Of a stretch of 64,000 nt of DNA, positions 46,380-56,152 are shown piece after piece. The DNA lies in assembly GCF_003610405.1 (NCBI RefSeq), contig NZ_RAQC01000001.1, positions 868,001 through 932,000 on the forward strand, in the 5' to 3' direction. This DNA comes from Microbacterium sp. AG238. Its GTDB lineage: Bacteria; Actinomycetota; Actinomycetes; Actinomycetales; Microbacteriaceae. Position 1 is the stretch's first letter, and each line of letters opens with the position of its first letter. Both the position numbers and the translations under genes were made by a program. Below the pieces are notes generated by a model. It made no database searches and was not told where the DNA came from. It saw only the letters and a program-made list of their open reading frames with translations.

Positions 46380-47281
46380 CCCGCCACCACCTCCGTACCG
46401 ATTCCTTGTGCTGTGAAGACCTCGACCAGCACCGAGTGGGGCTGGCGTCCGTCGATGATGGCCGCCGTGTCCACTCCCCCGTCGACCGCGTCGAGGCAGG
46501 CCTGCATCTTCGGGATCATCCCCGACTCGAGCTTCGGCAGCATCGCGCGGAGGTCCGTCGACGTCAGATGCGACACGAGCGAGTCGCGGTTGGGCCAGTC
46601 GGCGTAGAGACCGGGCACGTCGGTGAGGACGACGAGCTTCGTGGCACCGAGAGCCGTCGCGAGGGCCGCGGCCGCGGCATCCGCGTTGACATTGAGCGAC
46701 TGACCCGGATTGTCGAGGTCGGGGGCGATCGAGGAGATGACCGGGATGCGTCCCGCGTCGAGCTGATCGTGGACCGGCTGCGGATCGACCTCGACGACAT
46801 CGCCGACGTGGCCGAGGTCATGCTCGGTGCCGTCGATCACGACACCGCGGCGGCGGCCGCCGAACAGACCGGCATCCTCACCCGACAGGCCCGTCGCGAA
46901 CGGACCGTACGCGTTGATACGGGCGACGAGCTGCGGATTGATCTGCCCCGTGAGCACCATGCGGACGACGTCGATCGCCTCGGTGCTCGTGACCCGGTAG
47001 CCGCCCTTGAACTCGCTCTCGATCGAGAGCCGGTCGAGCATCTTGGAGATCTGCGGGCCGCCGCCGTGCACGACGACGGGCTTGACACCCACGAAGCGCA
47101 GATAGGCGATGTCCTGGGCGAAGGACTCCTGCAACTCCTCGGAGACCATCGCGTTGCCGCCGTACTTGATGACGATGATCTGGTCGCGGAAGCGCTGCAG
47201 CCACGGCAGCGACTCGATGAGGACGCCCGCCTTGGCTGCCGCCTCTTCGGGGGTCGTGTACTGGAGGTCGATGTCGTTCAT
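46376..47281 (-). CDS. argB: acetylglutamate kinase
   Basis: A 301-residue amino-acid kinase: [20 protein letters not shown] and [12 protein letters not shown]. Phosphorylates N-acetylglutamate, the controlled step of the pathway. Coupled to argD and argJ by 4-bp overlaps. Confidence 0.97.
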   Translation of the reverse strand: MNDIDLQYTTPEEAAAKAGVLIESLPWLQRFRDQIIVIKYGGNAMVSEELQESFAQDIAYLRFVGVKPVVVHGGGPQISKMLDRLSIESEFKGGYRVTSTEAIDVVRMVLTGQINPQLVARINAYGPFATGLSGEDAGLFGGRRRGVVIDGTEHDLGHVGDVVEVDPQPVHDQLDAGRIPVISSIAPDLDNPGQSLNVNADAAAAALATALGATKLVVLTDVPGLYADWPNRDSLVSHLTSTDLRAMLPKLESGMIPKMQACLDAVDGGVDTAAIIDGRQPHSVLVEVFTAQGIGTEVVAG

Positions 47282-48435
47282 GAGGAGTAAGCGCTGTTCT
47301 CGTGGACGTAGTCGTGCGTCAGGTCGTTCGTGAGGATCGTCGCCGTCGCATCGCCCGACTTCAGGTCGATGAGGATGCGCGTCGCGCGAGGCGTCAGGTC
47401 GACCTCCTCACGCGGGCGGTCGGGCCCACCGGCCGTGCAGACCCGCACCCCGTTGAACGACACGTCGACGTCGTACGGGTCGAACGCGGCATCCGTCGTG
47501 CCGATCGCCGCGAGCACGCGGCCCCAGTTGGGGTCGTTGCCGAAGATCGCGGCCTTGAACAGGTTGTTGCGGGCTACGGAGCGTCCGACGACGACAGCAT
47601 CCTCTTCGGATGCCGCCCCGACGACCTCGATCGAGATGTCGTGGCTCGCGCCTTCGGCGTCGCCCTGCAACTGCTCGGCGAGGTCGGCGCAGAGCCCGGC
47701 GAGCGCGTCGGCGAAGTCCGCGGCATCCGGAGTCACTCCCGACGCGCCGCTGACCATCAGCGTCACCTGGTCGTTGGTCGACATGCATCCGTCGGAGTCG
47801 AGCCGGTCGAAGCTCGTGCGCGTCGCGGACCGGAGCGCCGCGTCGGCCTGCGCCGAATCGAGGACGGCGTCGGTGGTGATGACGACGAGCATCGTCGCGA
47901 GGCCCGGAGCGAGCATCCCCGCGCCCTTCGCCATACCGCCGATCGTCCAGCCACCCCGGGAGACGACGGCGCGCTTGGGGCGCGAGTCGGTGGTCATGAT
48001 CGCGAGCGAGGCGGCCTCGCCGCCGTCGGCGCTGAGCGAGCCGATCGCAGCGGTGGTGCCGTCGAGCACCTTGGCTCGGAACACCTCATCGCCGGTGCCG
48101 ATGAGTCCGGTCGAGCAGACGAGCACATCGCCCGAGCTCACATCGAGCAGCTCGCCCGCCTTCTCGGCGGTCTGATGCGTCGTCTGGAAGCCGAAGCTGC
48201 CGGTGAAGCAGTTCGCTCCCCCCGAGTTGAGGACGACGGCCTCGACCACACCATCGGCGATCGCCTGCTGCGACCAGATGATCGGGTTCGCCTTGGCGCG
48301 GTTCGAGGTGAAGACCGCGGCGCCGACCTTGAGCGGGCCGCGGTTGACGACGACGGCGACGTCGGGCTTTCCGGTGGACTTCAGACCCGCGGCGACGCCG
48401 GCGGCTTCGAAACCCTGGGGGGCGGTGACGCTCAC
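47278..48435 (-). CDS. argJ: bifunctional glutamate N-acetyltransferase/ornithine acetyltransferase
   Basis: GTG 48435; 385 residues. It carries the ArgJ self-cleavage region [21 protein letters not shown], where the Thr after MLAPG...M starts the beta chain, and the ending NSAYSS. Recycles the acetyl group from acetylornithine to glutamate. Coupled by 4-bp overlaps. Confidence 0.97.
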   Translation of the reverse strand: MSVTAPQGFEAAGVAAGLKSTGKPDVAVVVNRGPLKVGAAVFTSNRAKANPIIWSQQAIADGVVEAVVLNSGGANCFTGSFGFQTTHQTAEKAGELLDVSSGDVLVCSTGLIGTGDEVFRAKVLDGTTAAIGSLSADGGEAASLAIMTTDSRPKRAVVSRGGWTIGGMAKGAGMLAPGLATMLVVITTDAVLDSAQADAALRSATRTSFDRLDSDGCMSTNDQVTLMVSGASGVTPDAADFADALAGLCADLAEQLQGDAEGASHDISIEVVGAASEEDAVVVGRSVARNNLFKAAIFGNDPNWGRVLAAIGTTDAAFDPYDVDVSFNGVRVCTAGGPDRPREEVDLTPRATRILIDLKSGDATATILTNDLTHDYVHENSAYSS

Positions 48436-49478
48436 GGGGCGACTCCGTTCACGCTCAGGCCCGTGGTCTCGGCGAAACCGAGGGCGATGTTCATCGACTG
48501 GATGGCGGCACCCGCGGTGCCTTTGGCGAGGTTGTCCACCGCGGTCACGACGACCACCCGGCCGGCAGCGCGGTCGATCGCGAGGCCCATGAGGGCGGTG
48601 TTCGCGCCGGTGACGTCGGCGGTGCGGGGGAACGACCCTTCGGGCAGCAGCTGCACGAAGGTCTCGTCGGCGTAGGCGCTCTCCCACGCCTCGCGGATCT
48701 GCGCGTCGCTGACGCCGTCTGCGATCGGGGCGGTCGAGGTGGCGAGGATGCCGCGCGACATCGGCACGAGGACCGGAGTGAACGAGATGCGGATGTCACC
48801 CGCCGCACCCGCGCCGCGCAGCGCCTGCCGGATCTCGGGGATGTGGCGGTGCGTCCCGCCGATCGCGTACGGGTTGGCCGATCCGAGGATCTCGGCGGCG
48901 AGGAGGTTCGTCTTCAGGCTCTTGCCCGCGCCCGAGGGGCCGACGGCCAGCACGCTCACGATGTCGCCCGGGTCGATTACGCCGGCCGCGACCCCGGGGG
49001 CGAGGCTCAGCGCGACGGTCGACGCGTTGCAACCGGGGGCCGCGATGCGCGAGGCCCCGATGAGCTTCTCCCGCTGCTTGCCGCCGCCGGTCAGAAGCTC
49101 GGGCACGCCGTAGGTCCAGGGTTCGTGGAACTCGCCGCCGTAGAAGGCATCCCAGTCGTCGGACGAGGTCAGCCGGTGGTCGGCACCCGCGTCGATGACG
49201 AGGGCGGTGTCGGCGAGCGCGTCGGTGTACTGCCCGGACTGTCCGTGCGGGAGGGCCAGGAACACGATGTCGTGCCCGGCCAGGACCTCGGGCGTCGAGG
49301 GCTGCAGCGTGAGATGCCGCAGCGAGCGGAGGTGCGGCTGGTGGTCGATGAGGGGCTGACCGGCGTTGGAGTGCGCGGTGACCGTGCGGATCTCGACCTC
49401 GGGGTGAGCGGCGAGCAGGCGCAGGATCTCGCCTCCCGCGTATCCGGATGCGCCGGAGACGGCGACGGAGAGGGGCAT
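48432..49478 (-). CDS. argC: N-acetyl-gamma-glutamyl-phosphate reductase
   Basis: ATG 49478 with AAGGTGG gives 348 residues. NAD(P) motif is [14 protein letters not shown] and the catalytic Cys lies in APGCNAST. First gene of the argCJBDF operon. No clear ARG box is visible upstream. Confidence 0.96.
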   Translation of the reverse strand: MPLSVAVSGASGYAGGEILRLLAAHPEVEIRTVTAHSNAGQPLIDHQPHLRSLRHLTLQPSTPEVLAGHDIVFLALPHGQSGQYTDALADTALVIDAGADHRLTSSDDWDAFYGGEFHEPWTYGVPELLTGGGKQREKLIGASRIAAPGCNASTVALSLAPGVAAGVIDPGDIVSVLAVGPSGAGKSLKTNLLAAEILGSANPYAIGGTHRHIPEIRQALRGAGAAGDIRISFTPVLVPMSRGILATSTAPIADGVSDAQIREAWESAYADETFVQLLPEGSFPRTADVTGANTALMGLAIDRAAGRVVVVTAVDNLAKGTAGAAIQSMNIALGFAETTGLSVNGVAP

Positions 49479-49853
49479 GACTTCCACCTTATTGTCTGGG
49501 ATGCCGTCGCCTCTGCGGCGACGGGGACCGGCGGCGGCGACACCACGCGCTCGACCGCGGATGCGGGAGCGTGCAGGGTCGCCTAGCGTCGGCGGTCGCC
49601 CAGACGTCGGCGCGCGCGAAGCACCGTGACGGTGCGCTGCGGAGCCGAAGACATGCGCCGACAGTAGCGCTCGCTCGCGGCATCCGCCAAATCCCCTGCG
49701 GGCGACGCGCGTGGCGTGGGGCGCAGTTGCGCCTGTCGAGCGCGGTTCGAACTGCGCCTATCCCGCCGAAGTGCGCCCGATGCGGCGAGGCGACGGGAAC
49801 GGGAACGGGATGCCGAGTTGACGGCGTCAAGTTTGCAATGCAAAGTGATTTGC
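49479..49853. other. intergenic region with palindromes, no gene
   Basis: About 375 bp between divergent argC and the 49854 gene. It contains the GGCGCAGTT palindrome, a short GGGAAC repeat and the TTTGCAATGCAAA site. A possible 23-residue minus-strand frame (49583-49654) has no ribosome site. Confidence 0.6.
49720..49758. repeat. palindromic element GGCGCAGTT...AACTGCGCC
   Basis: A 9-bp inverted repeat (49720-49728 with 49750-49758). Similar arms recur at 56083-56140, suggesting a dispersed repeat family in this genome. Confidence 0.6.
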
Positions 49854-49855
49854 AT
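49832..49855 (+). promoter_or_regulatory. AT-rich dyad before the ABC/regulator operon
   Basis: TTTGCAATGCAAA (49832-49844) is a perfect palindrome followed by a third TTTGCAT half-site ending at the ATG at 49854. Candidate operator for the winged-helix regulator encoded at 50507. The location at the start codon suggests repression. Confidence 0.5.
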
Positions 49856-50510
49856 GGAGCACGATTCGATGGATGACGAGCAGCAGGCCGACCCGGCGGC
49901 GATGCTCGCCCTCATGCAGGACCAGCGCCGGCGCACCGCGCACTGGGTCAACCGCAACTACGCCGTGATGCTCATCACCTGGGCGGCGGCGTGGATCATC
50001 GGGTTCGGAGCCATCTGGAGCGCGGCGAGCGGCGGTGGGAATCCGTGGTTCCGCATCCCGACGACGCCCGCGTGGATCGTCTTCGGCGTGGTGCTCGTGG
50101 CGGGCATCGTCGTGTCCGGTGTGGCCGGCATCCGCTCGGGTATCGGCGTGCGCGGACCGTCGCGCCTGGCCGGAGCCATGTACGGCTGGGCGTGGTCGCT
50201 GTCGATGTTCGGCGCCGGACTCCTGGTCGGTGCGGTGCAGCGCACGGGCGCGGATGCCGCGGTGATGGCGGTGCTCTCCCCCGCGATCTTCGTCCTGCTG
50301 GTCGGCGTGCTCTACCTCGCCGGCGGTGCGCTCTGGCGCTCGCCCGTCCAGTACGCGCTCGGTGTCATCATGATCGCCACCGCGATCATCGCGTCGTACG
50401 CGGGCTCCCCCACCAACTACCTCGTCTACGCGACGGTCGGGCCGTTCGCCATGCTCGTCGTCGCGACCCTGATGCTTCGCGGCGTCATCCCGGCAGAAGG
50501 CAGCCGATGA
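49854..50510 (+). CDS. membrane protein of unknown function, first gene of a regulator-ABC operon
   Basis: ATG 49854 or ATG 49869 (the latter has GGAG at fair spacing); about 218 residues. A short charged N-terminus is followed by six hydrophobic helices (HWVNRNYAVMLITWAAAWIIGFGAIW first). No recognised domain. Its stop overlaps the regulator start by 4 bp. Confidence 0.75.
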   Translation: MEHDSMDDEQQADPAAMLALMQDQRRRTAHWVNRNYAVMLITWAAAWIIGFGAIWSAASGGGNPWFRIPTTPAWIVFGVVLVAGIVVSGVAGIRSGIGVRGPSRLAGAMYGWAWSLSMFGAGLLVGAVQRTGADAAVMAVLSPAIFVLLVGVLYLAGGALWRSPVQYALGVIMIATAIIASYAGSPTNYLVYATVGPFAMLVVATLMLRGVIPAEGSR

Positions 50511-50806
50511 CCGAGCTCGACCCGGTGATCCACGCCCCCGCCCGCCTGCGCATCGTGACGGCGCTGAACGAGGCTCTCGCCGACGGCGACGAAGTGACCT
50601 TTCCCGTGCTGCAGAAACTGCTCGGGATGACCGCGGGCAACCTCACCACGCACCTCGCGAAGCTCGAGGCTGCCGGATACGTCGAGACCGCGAAGGCCTT
50701 CGCGGGCCGGAAGCCCGTGACCTACGTTGCGCTGACGCCCGCCGGGCGTGCCGCGTTCCGCACCTATCGCACCCACCTGCTCGATCTCCTCGGAGGAGGA
50801 TCATGA
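50507..50806 (+). CDS. winged-helix transcriptional regulator
   Basis: A 99-residue protein: VIHAPARLRIVTALNEAL, FPVLQKLLGMTAGNLTTHLAKLEAAGYVE (recognition helix) and KPVTYVALTPAGRAAF. MarR/PadR-like small regulators of this type control adjacent ABC transporters. Overlaps the next gene by 4 bp. Confidence 0.9.
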   Translation: MTELDPVIHAPARLRIVTALNEALADGDEVTFPVLQKLLGMTAGNLTTHLAKLEAAGYVETAKAFAGRKPVTYVALTPAGRAAFRTYRTHLLDLLGGGS

Positions 50807-51732
50807 CCGCCCTCATCAGCACCCGCGACCTCGTGAAGCGTTTCGGCGACGTGACCGCGCTGGCCGGGGTGACCCTCGACATCCACGCCGGCGAATGCGT
50901 CGGCCTGCTGGGCCCGAACGGCGCCGGCAAGACGACGCTGCTCTCGCTCGTCGAGGGCTTGCGAACGCCGACGAGCGGCGAAGTGCGCCTGTTCGGCGGC
51001 GACCCGCGCGCCGCGTCATCCCGCGTGCGGCTCGGCTCGACGCCCCAGGCGACGGCCCTGCCCGACGCCTTGCGCGTGGGCGAGGTCCTCGACTTCGTCG
51101 CGGCGCACTTCCCTCATCCCTCGCCCCGCAGCCGCATCGTCGACGAGTTCGATCTCGGCCCACTGCTGCGCCAGCAGTGCGGCGCACTGTCGGGCGGCCA
51201 ACAGCGCCGGGTCGCCGTTGCGCTGGCATTCGTCGGCGATCCCGACCTCGTGCTGCTCGACGAGCCCACGACCGGTCTCGACGTCGACGCCCGACGAGCC
51301 CTCTGGGATGCCGTCCGCGCCCGGCACGCCGCCGGATGCGCCGTGGTAGTCACGAGCCACCACCTCGAAGAGATCGAGCAGCTCGCCCAGCGCGTCGTCG
51401 TCATCGACGACGGCGTCGTGCGCACCGACGACACGCTCGCGGCTGTCGTGTCGAGCGTCTCGCGTCGCCGCGTCACCCTGCGCGGTGTCTCGGCAGACGA
51501 CATCCGGCGCCTCGACCCCGAGGCATCCGTCACCGTCTCTCACGGCACCGCGTTGGACGACACGGCCTCTGACGGCACCGTCACCGCCGTCGTCGCCGAC
51601 TCCGACGCTCTCGTCCGCTCGCTCGTCGCCGCCGGTCTCCCCTTCGCCGACCTCACGGTGCGCGGGGCGACCCTCGAAGAGGCGTTCCTCACCCTGACCT
51701 CCACGTCCGCACACACCGACAAGGCCGCCTGA
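50803..51732 (+). CDS. ABC-2 transporter ATP-binding protein
   Basis: A 309-residue protein with [41 protein letters not shown] and TSHHLEE. A C-terminal extension of about 100 residues is typical of drug-type ABC-2 ATPases. Forms the transporter with the next gene. Confidence 0.95.
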   Translation: MTALISTRDLVKRFGDVTALAGVTLDIHAGECVGLLGPNGAGKTTLLSLVEGLRTPTSGEVRLFGGDPRAASSRVRLGSTPQATALPDALRVGEVLDFVAAHFPHPSPRSRIVDEFDLGPLLRQQCGALSGGQQRRVAVALAFVGDPDLVLLDEPTTGLDVDARRALWDAVRARHAAGCAVVVTSHHLEEIEQLAQRVVVIDDGVVRTDDTLAAVVSSVSRRRVTLRGVSADDIRRLDPEASVTVSHGTALDDTASDGTVTAVVADSDALVRSLVAAGLPFADLTVRGATLEEAFLTLTSTSAHTDKAA

Positions 51733-52484
51733 TGTCCACGCTCTCGCTCACTCTCACCGCGACCAAGTACAACCTCGTCGAGACCGCACGGGTTCCGATC
51801 GCCGTCATCGGGTCGGTTGTCTTCCCCACCCTCGCGTTCTGCCTCTTCGTGCTGCCGCAGGGGGCGGTTGTGGCCGACAGCACCGTCGCGACAGCCGCTG
51901 TCTGTTCGATGGTGGTGTTCGCCTTCATGTCGTCGGGGCTGTTCTCCGTCGGCCTCGAACTCGCCGAGCAGCGCTCGAAGCCGTGGACGCCGTACCTGCG
52001 TACGCTCCCCGGAAGCCCGCTCGCCCGCATCGGCGCCCTCATCCTCGCGACCCTCGCGATCGCGACCGTCGCGATGCTGCCGCTGCTCGTCGTCGGCGGG
52101 ATCTTCACGAGCGCGCGCCCCGAACCGCTCCGGTTGCTCGCGGCCATCGTGCTCGTGATCGCGACGGCGCTGCCGCCGATGCTCATCGGCGCGATCATCG
52201 GTCTCACGACAGGCCCGAAGGCGGCCATCGCCGTCACGCAGGTCGCGCTGTTCCTGCTGGCTTTCGGCGGTGGCCTGTTCCTGCCCCCGCAGCTGTTCCC
52301 CGCATGGCTCGACACCGCATCGTCGGCTCTGCCGATCCGTCAGGCGCGAGAGATCGTGGTCGGCGTCGCGACGGGGTCCGAGGTGCCGCTGTGGGCGGTG
52401 CTCGGCGTCATCGCGTGGACGGTCGCGCTGGGAGCCCTCGTCGTGTGGCTGTACCGACGCGACGAGGGCCGCCGCTACCGCTGA
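51732..52484 (+). CDS. ABC-2 transporter permease
   Basis: A 250-residue protein with six hydrophobic helices of the ABC-2 fold; the TGA/ATG overlap with the ATPase gene couples them. Substrate unknown, possibly a drug or lipid. Confidence 0.9.
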   Translation: MSTLSLTLTATKYNLVETARVPIAVIGSVVFPTLAFCLFVLPQGAVVADSTVATAAVCSMVVFAFMSSGLFSVGLELAEQRSKPWTPYLRTLPGSPLARIGALILATLAIATVAMLPLLVVGGIFTSARPEPLRLLAAIVLVIATALPPMLIGAIIGLTTGPKAAIAVTQVALFLLAFGGGLFLPPQLFPAWLDTASSALPIRQAREIVVGVATGSEVPLWAVLGVIAWTVALGALVVWLYRRDEGRRYR

Positions 52485-52517
52485 TCGCGAGCGGCCCCCG
52501 GCAGGATCCCGCGTAGA

Positions 52518-54098
52518 TCAGGTGGGGAACGACTTGATGCGCACGAGCAGGTCGGGGCCCGTCCGCTCGAGTGTCCGCCCGCCGACGAGGACGCCGACGA
52601 TCGCGACCACGGCACCGAAGACGACACCGACGGCCAGCGCGATCCAGCCCCACATCGCATCTCCCGTGACGGCGTTCACGATCGCGGGAACGATAGCCGG
52701 CAGCGACAGCGCGATCACCGCGGCCCATACGACGAACACCAGCAAGCCGACGATGGAGTTCTGGCCCGGCGTGCTCTTGAACGGGCTGTCACCGGGCGCG
52801 GGCACGGGCGTGACGATGAGCGCCGACGACACAGCGCACGCGCCGTATCCGGCCAGCAGCACGCCGAGCGCCGCGCCGAGGACGGCGGGCAGGTGCGCCG
52901 CGTCGCCCGCGACCACGGCCGTCGCGACCGCGATGACGAGGATGAGCGGGATGCCGACGCACGCGGCCCCGAGCAGACGCCCGAGGCGGTCGGCGCGGCC
53001 CGAGATGCCCGTGGCGAGGGTCGTGCCGAATGCCGTCCCGTCGAACGAGACGTCGGCGTAGCCGACCGCCGCCATCACGAGCGCAGCCAGGACGGGCGAG
53101 ATCAGGAACATGAACCCGTCCGTTCCGCCCGTGAAGGCGAACAGCACCGGGAACAGCGGGATGACGATGAGCTGACGGAGGTAGCGCGGGTCGCGCAGCC
53201 ATCCCGAGAGCGACCGCGCCCACGTCGCACCGACACCACCGGTCGGCATGACGCCGAACAGGCCGAGCTTTCCGGCCGCGACCGCGCGGGTCGCGCGCTG
53301 ACGCGGCGACGACACGGCGGTCTCGATGACGCGGTCCCACACGATCCACAGCACGACGAGGGTCGCGATGGCGATCGCCGTGCTCGCGAGAGCGGGCAGC
53401 CATTGCCCCGCCGCGACGCTGGGGGCGACCGACCAGGCGGCACCGAGCGGGGTCCAGGCGAGGATGCCGGCCGCCTGCTGGATACGCGTCCAGAGATCAC
53501 CGCCCGCCTGGTCGAGCAGCGCCGCGACGCCCGTCAGGATGGGGCCGGTCATGATGAGCACGACGAGCACGACGGTGCCGATGATCTCGCGCGATCGGCG
53601 ACCGCCCATGCCACCCGACAGCTCGCCCATCAGACGCGACGCCAGCACGCAGGTCAGCACGCCGAGCAGGACGGTGGGAACCGCGACGACCGCAGCGACC
53701 GGCCAGCGCACCCAGACGATGAGCGTCGCGAGGGCGGCGACGGTGGTGACGATCCCAGGGATGCCGGTGAGCCCGGTGCCCGCGAGAGCGAGCATGACTT
53801 GGCGGCGCGTCAGCGGGAACGGCGCGAGGCGCACGGCGTCGACGGTGCTGTCGAGCCCCGCGATGATGATCGGACCGACGAGCCAGCCGAGGATCAGCGC
53901 CGAGCCGCCGAGGACGGAGACCACGGTCGCCACTTCGAGGTTCTGGAAGATCGACAGCGCGATGAGCGCCGTGACCAGACCGCCGAGGATACCGAGCCCC
54001 CACAGCGACCCGAGGATGAAGCCGACCAGCTGCCAGGGCCGCCGAGCGAGCGTGTTCCCGAGAACGCGATAACGCAGCTTCAGGACTGTCGCAACCAC
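52518..54098 (-). CDS. ABC transporter permease
   Basis: A 526-residue protein with about eleven to twelve helices and a fused two-half layout. A short amphipathic N-terminus (KLRYRVLGNTLARRPWQ) precedes the first helix. Overlaps the ATPase gene by 19 bp. It resembles the permease at 18688 in size but not in sequence. Confidence 0.88.
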   Translation of the reverse strand: MVATVLKLRYRVLGNTLARRPWQLVGFILGSLWGLGILGGLVTALIALSIFQNLEVATVVSVLGGSALILGWLVGPIIIAGLDSTVDAVRLAPFPLTRRQVMLALAGTGLTGIPGIVTTVAALATLIVWVRWPVAAVVAVPTVLLGVLTCVLASRLMGELSGGMGGRRSREIIGTVVLVVLIMTGPILTGVAALLDQAGGDLWTRIQQAAGILAWTPLGAAWSVAPSVAAGQWLPALASTAIAIATLVVLWIVWDRVIETAVSSPRQRATRAVAAGKLGLFGVMPTGGVGATWARSLSGWLRDPRYLRQLIVIPLFPVLFAFTGGTDGFMFLISPVLAALVMAAVGYADVSFDGTAFGTTLATGISGRADRLGRLLGAACVGIPLILVIAVATAVVAGDAAHLPAVLGAALGVLLAGYGACAVSSALIVTPVPAPGDSPFKSTPGQNSIVGLLVFVVWAAVIALSLPAIVPAIVNAVTGDAMWGWIALAVGVVFGAVVAIVGVLVGGRTLERTGPDLLVRIKSFPT

Positions 54099-54883
54099 TG
54101 CGGTCCCTCCGACTGGTGGCGTCCGCCCACGAGCGAGACGAAACGGTCCTGCAGGCTCTCACCGGCGCGCACCTCGTCGATGGTGCCCGCGGCCAGCACC
54201 CGGCCGGCGGCGATGACGGCGACGTGGTCGCACATGCGCTGGACGAGATCCATGGAGTGGCTCGAGACGATCACCGAGCCGCCCGAGGTCGTGTAGCTGC
54301 GCAGGACGTCCTCGATGTTCGCGGCAGACACCGGGTCGACCGACTCGAACGGCTCGTCGAGCACCAGCAGACGCGGGGCGTGCACGAGGGCGCAGGCGAG
54401 CGCGACCTTCTTGGTCATACCGGCGGAGTAGTCGGCGACGATGGTCCCGGCCGCGGCGCGCAGGTCCATGAGGTCGAGCAGGTCCGACACGCGCGGCGCG
54501 ATCTCGGGGCGCGGCAGCCCGAACATCATCGCGGTGTAGGTGATGAGCTGTTCTCCCGTGAGGCGGTCGAAGAGCCGCACACCGTCGGCGAGGTTGCCGA
54601 TCGTGCGCTTCGCGGCCACCGGGTCGCGCCATACGTCGATGCCGTGGACACGGGCGGTGCCGGCATCCGGGCGCAGCAGGCCCGTGGCCATCGAGAGGCT
54701 CGTGGTCTTGCCCGCGCCGTTCGGACCGACGAGGCCGTAGAACGACCCGCTCGGAACGACGAGGTCGATGCCGTCGACGGCGACCTTCTCGCCGAACCTC
54801 TTGACCAGGCCGTGCAGCTCGAGGGCGGGGGCGGCATCAGCCGCCGGGGACGATGGGGTGACGCTGGCTGGGATCTCGCTCAC
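54080..54883 (-). CDS. ABC transporter ATP-binding protein
   Basis: A 267-residue protein with GPNGAGKTTSLSMA, YSAGMTKKVALACAL, LLVLDEPFESVD and VSSHSMDL. Pairs with the downstream permease. Divergent from the AAA ATPase gene at 54943. Confidence 0.95.
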   Translation of the reverse strand: MSEIPASVTPSSPAADAAPALELHGLVKRFGEKVAVDGIDLVVPSGSFYGLVGPNGAGKTTSLSMATGLLRPDAGTARVHGIDVWRDPVAAKRTIGNLADGVRLFDRLTGEQLITYTAMMFGLPRPEIAPRVSDLLDLMDLRAAAGTIVADYSAGMTKKVALACALVHAPRLLVLDEPFESVDPVSAANIEDVLRSYTTSGGSVIVSSHSMDLVQRMCDHVAVIAAGRVLAAGTIDEVRAGESLQDRFVSLVGGRHQSEGPQWLRQS

Positions 54884-54942
54884 GGCCCCGACACTATCGG
54901 GAAGCGGGCGGCGGTGTCAGAAGCGGATGCCAGAGTGAAGGG

Positions 54943-56067
54943 ATGCTGCGCACTCTGGCTGTATCGGGATACCGTTCGCTCCGCGATGTCGTGGTGCCGC
55001 TCGGCGACCTCACCGTCGTCACCGGCCCCAACGGTTCGGGCAAGTCGAACCTCTACCGCGCCTTGCGCCTGCTGGCCGCGGCCGCGCAGGGCGACATCGT
55101 CGGGGCGCTCGCCCGGGAGGGCGGTCTGCCGTCGGTGCTGTGGGCGGGACCCGAGAACGGCGGCGGCCAGGGAACCGTGCGACGCGGGCCGATCGCGGTT
55201 CAGCTCGGCTACGCGTCCGACGAGCTGGGATACCTCATCGATCTCGGCATCCCTCAGGGCGATCAGACCAGTCCGTTCGCCCGCGACCCCGAGATCAAGC
55301 GCGAACAGGTCTTCGCCGGCACCGTCGCCAAGCCATCGACGCTGCTCATCGATCGCACCCGGCAGCTGACGCGGGTGCGAGAGCACTCGTGGACCATGCT
55401 CGACCAGCAGCTGGCACCGTACGAGAGCATCGTCACCGACCTCGCCGAGGGCGACACCGCCCCCGAGCTGTTGACGCTTCGGCGCGGGATGACCGCCTGG
55501 CGCTTCTACGACCACTTCCGGGTCGACCTCGACGCGCCCGCACGCCAGCCGCAGGTGGGCACCCGCAGCCACACCCTCGCGCACGACGGCGCGAACCTCG
55601 CCGCCACCTGGGCGACGATCGTCGATGCCGGGCACGGCCCAGCGCTCGCCCGAGCGGTCGACGATGCCTTCCCGGGCAGCCGCGTGCGCGTCGTGACCTC
55701 CGACGGTCTGTTCCGGCTGACGATCGAACAACCCGGGCTGCTGCGGTCTCTCGACGCGGCCGAGCTCTCGGACGGCACGCTGCGGTACCTGCTGCTCTGC
55801 GCCGCGCTGCTGCCTGCGCGCCCGGCCCCGCTGCTCGTACTCAACGAGCCCGAGGCGAGCCTGCATCCCTCGCTCCTGGGTCCGCTGGCATCGCTGGTAC
55901 GCACGGCATCCGAACGCACTCAGGTCATCACCGTCTCGCATGCCGATGCCCTCGTCGACGCTCTGCCCGAGCCGGCGCGCGTCGAGTTGCAGCGCTCCGA
56001 CGCCGAGACGATCGTGCGCGGTCAGGGCCTTCTCGACGTTCCGGCGTGGAACTGGGGCTCGCGCTGA
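54943..56067 (+). CDS. AAA/RecF-type ATPase
   Basis: A 374-residue protein with VVTGPNGSGKSNLYRALRLL (Walker A), ELSDGTLRYLLLCAALL (signature-like), LLVLNEPEASLHPSLLGPLA (Walker B) and VSHADALVD. It resembles OLD-like ATPases without the Toprim nuclease domain. Function in DNA maintenance or defence is possible. Single gene followed by a strong hairpin. Confidence 0.85.
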   Translation: MLRTLAVSGYRSLRDVVVPLGDLTVVTGPNGSGKSNLYRALRLLAAAAQGDIVGALAREGGLPSVLWAGPENGGGQGTVRRGPIAVQLGYASDELGYLIDLGIPQGDQTSPFARDPEIKREQVFAGTVAKPSTLLIDRTRQLTRVREHSWTMLDQQLAPYESIVTDLAEGDTAPELLTLRRGMTAWRFYDHFRVDLDAPARQPQVGTRSHTLAHDGANLAATWATIVDAGHGPALARAVDDAFPGSRVRVVTSDGLFRLTIEQPGLLRSLDAAELSDGTLRYLLLCAALLPARPAPLLVLNEPEASLHPSLLGPLASLVRTASERTQVITVSHADALVDALPEPARVELQRSDAETIVRGQGLLDVPAWNWGSR

Positions 56068-56082
56068 GCCGGGCACGCGTCA

Positions 56083-56140
56083 GGCGCAGTTCCGAACGTG
56101 AGGCGCGCATGAACCCGCGCTCGACGTTCGGAACTGCGCC
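56083..56140. terminator. hairpin between convergent genes, repeat-family member
   Basis: GGCGCAGTTCCGAACGT (56083-56099) pairs perfectly with 56124-56140, a 17-bp stem and 24-nt loop, between the AAA gene and pheT. Probably a bidirectional terminator; its arms match the element at 49720-49758. Confidence 0.7.
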
Positions 56141-56152
56141 CGATACGCAGCG

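Noticed and set aside
49583..49654. Possible 23-residue Arg-rich peptide on the minus strand upstream of argC
   Set aside because: No ribosome site, composition expected of a GC-rich shadow frame, and overlaps a palindrome-bearing spacer.
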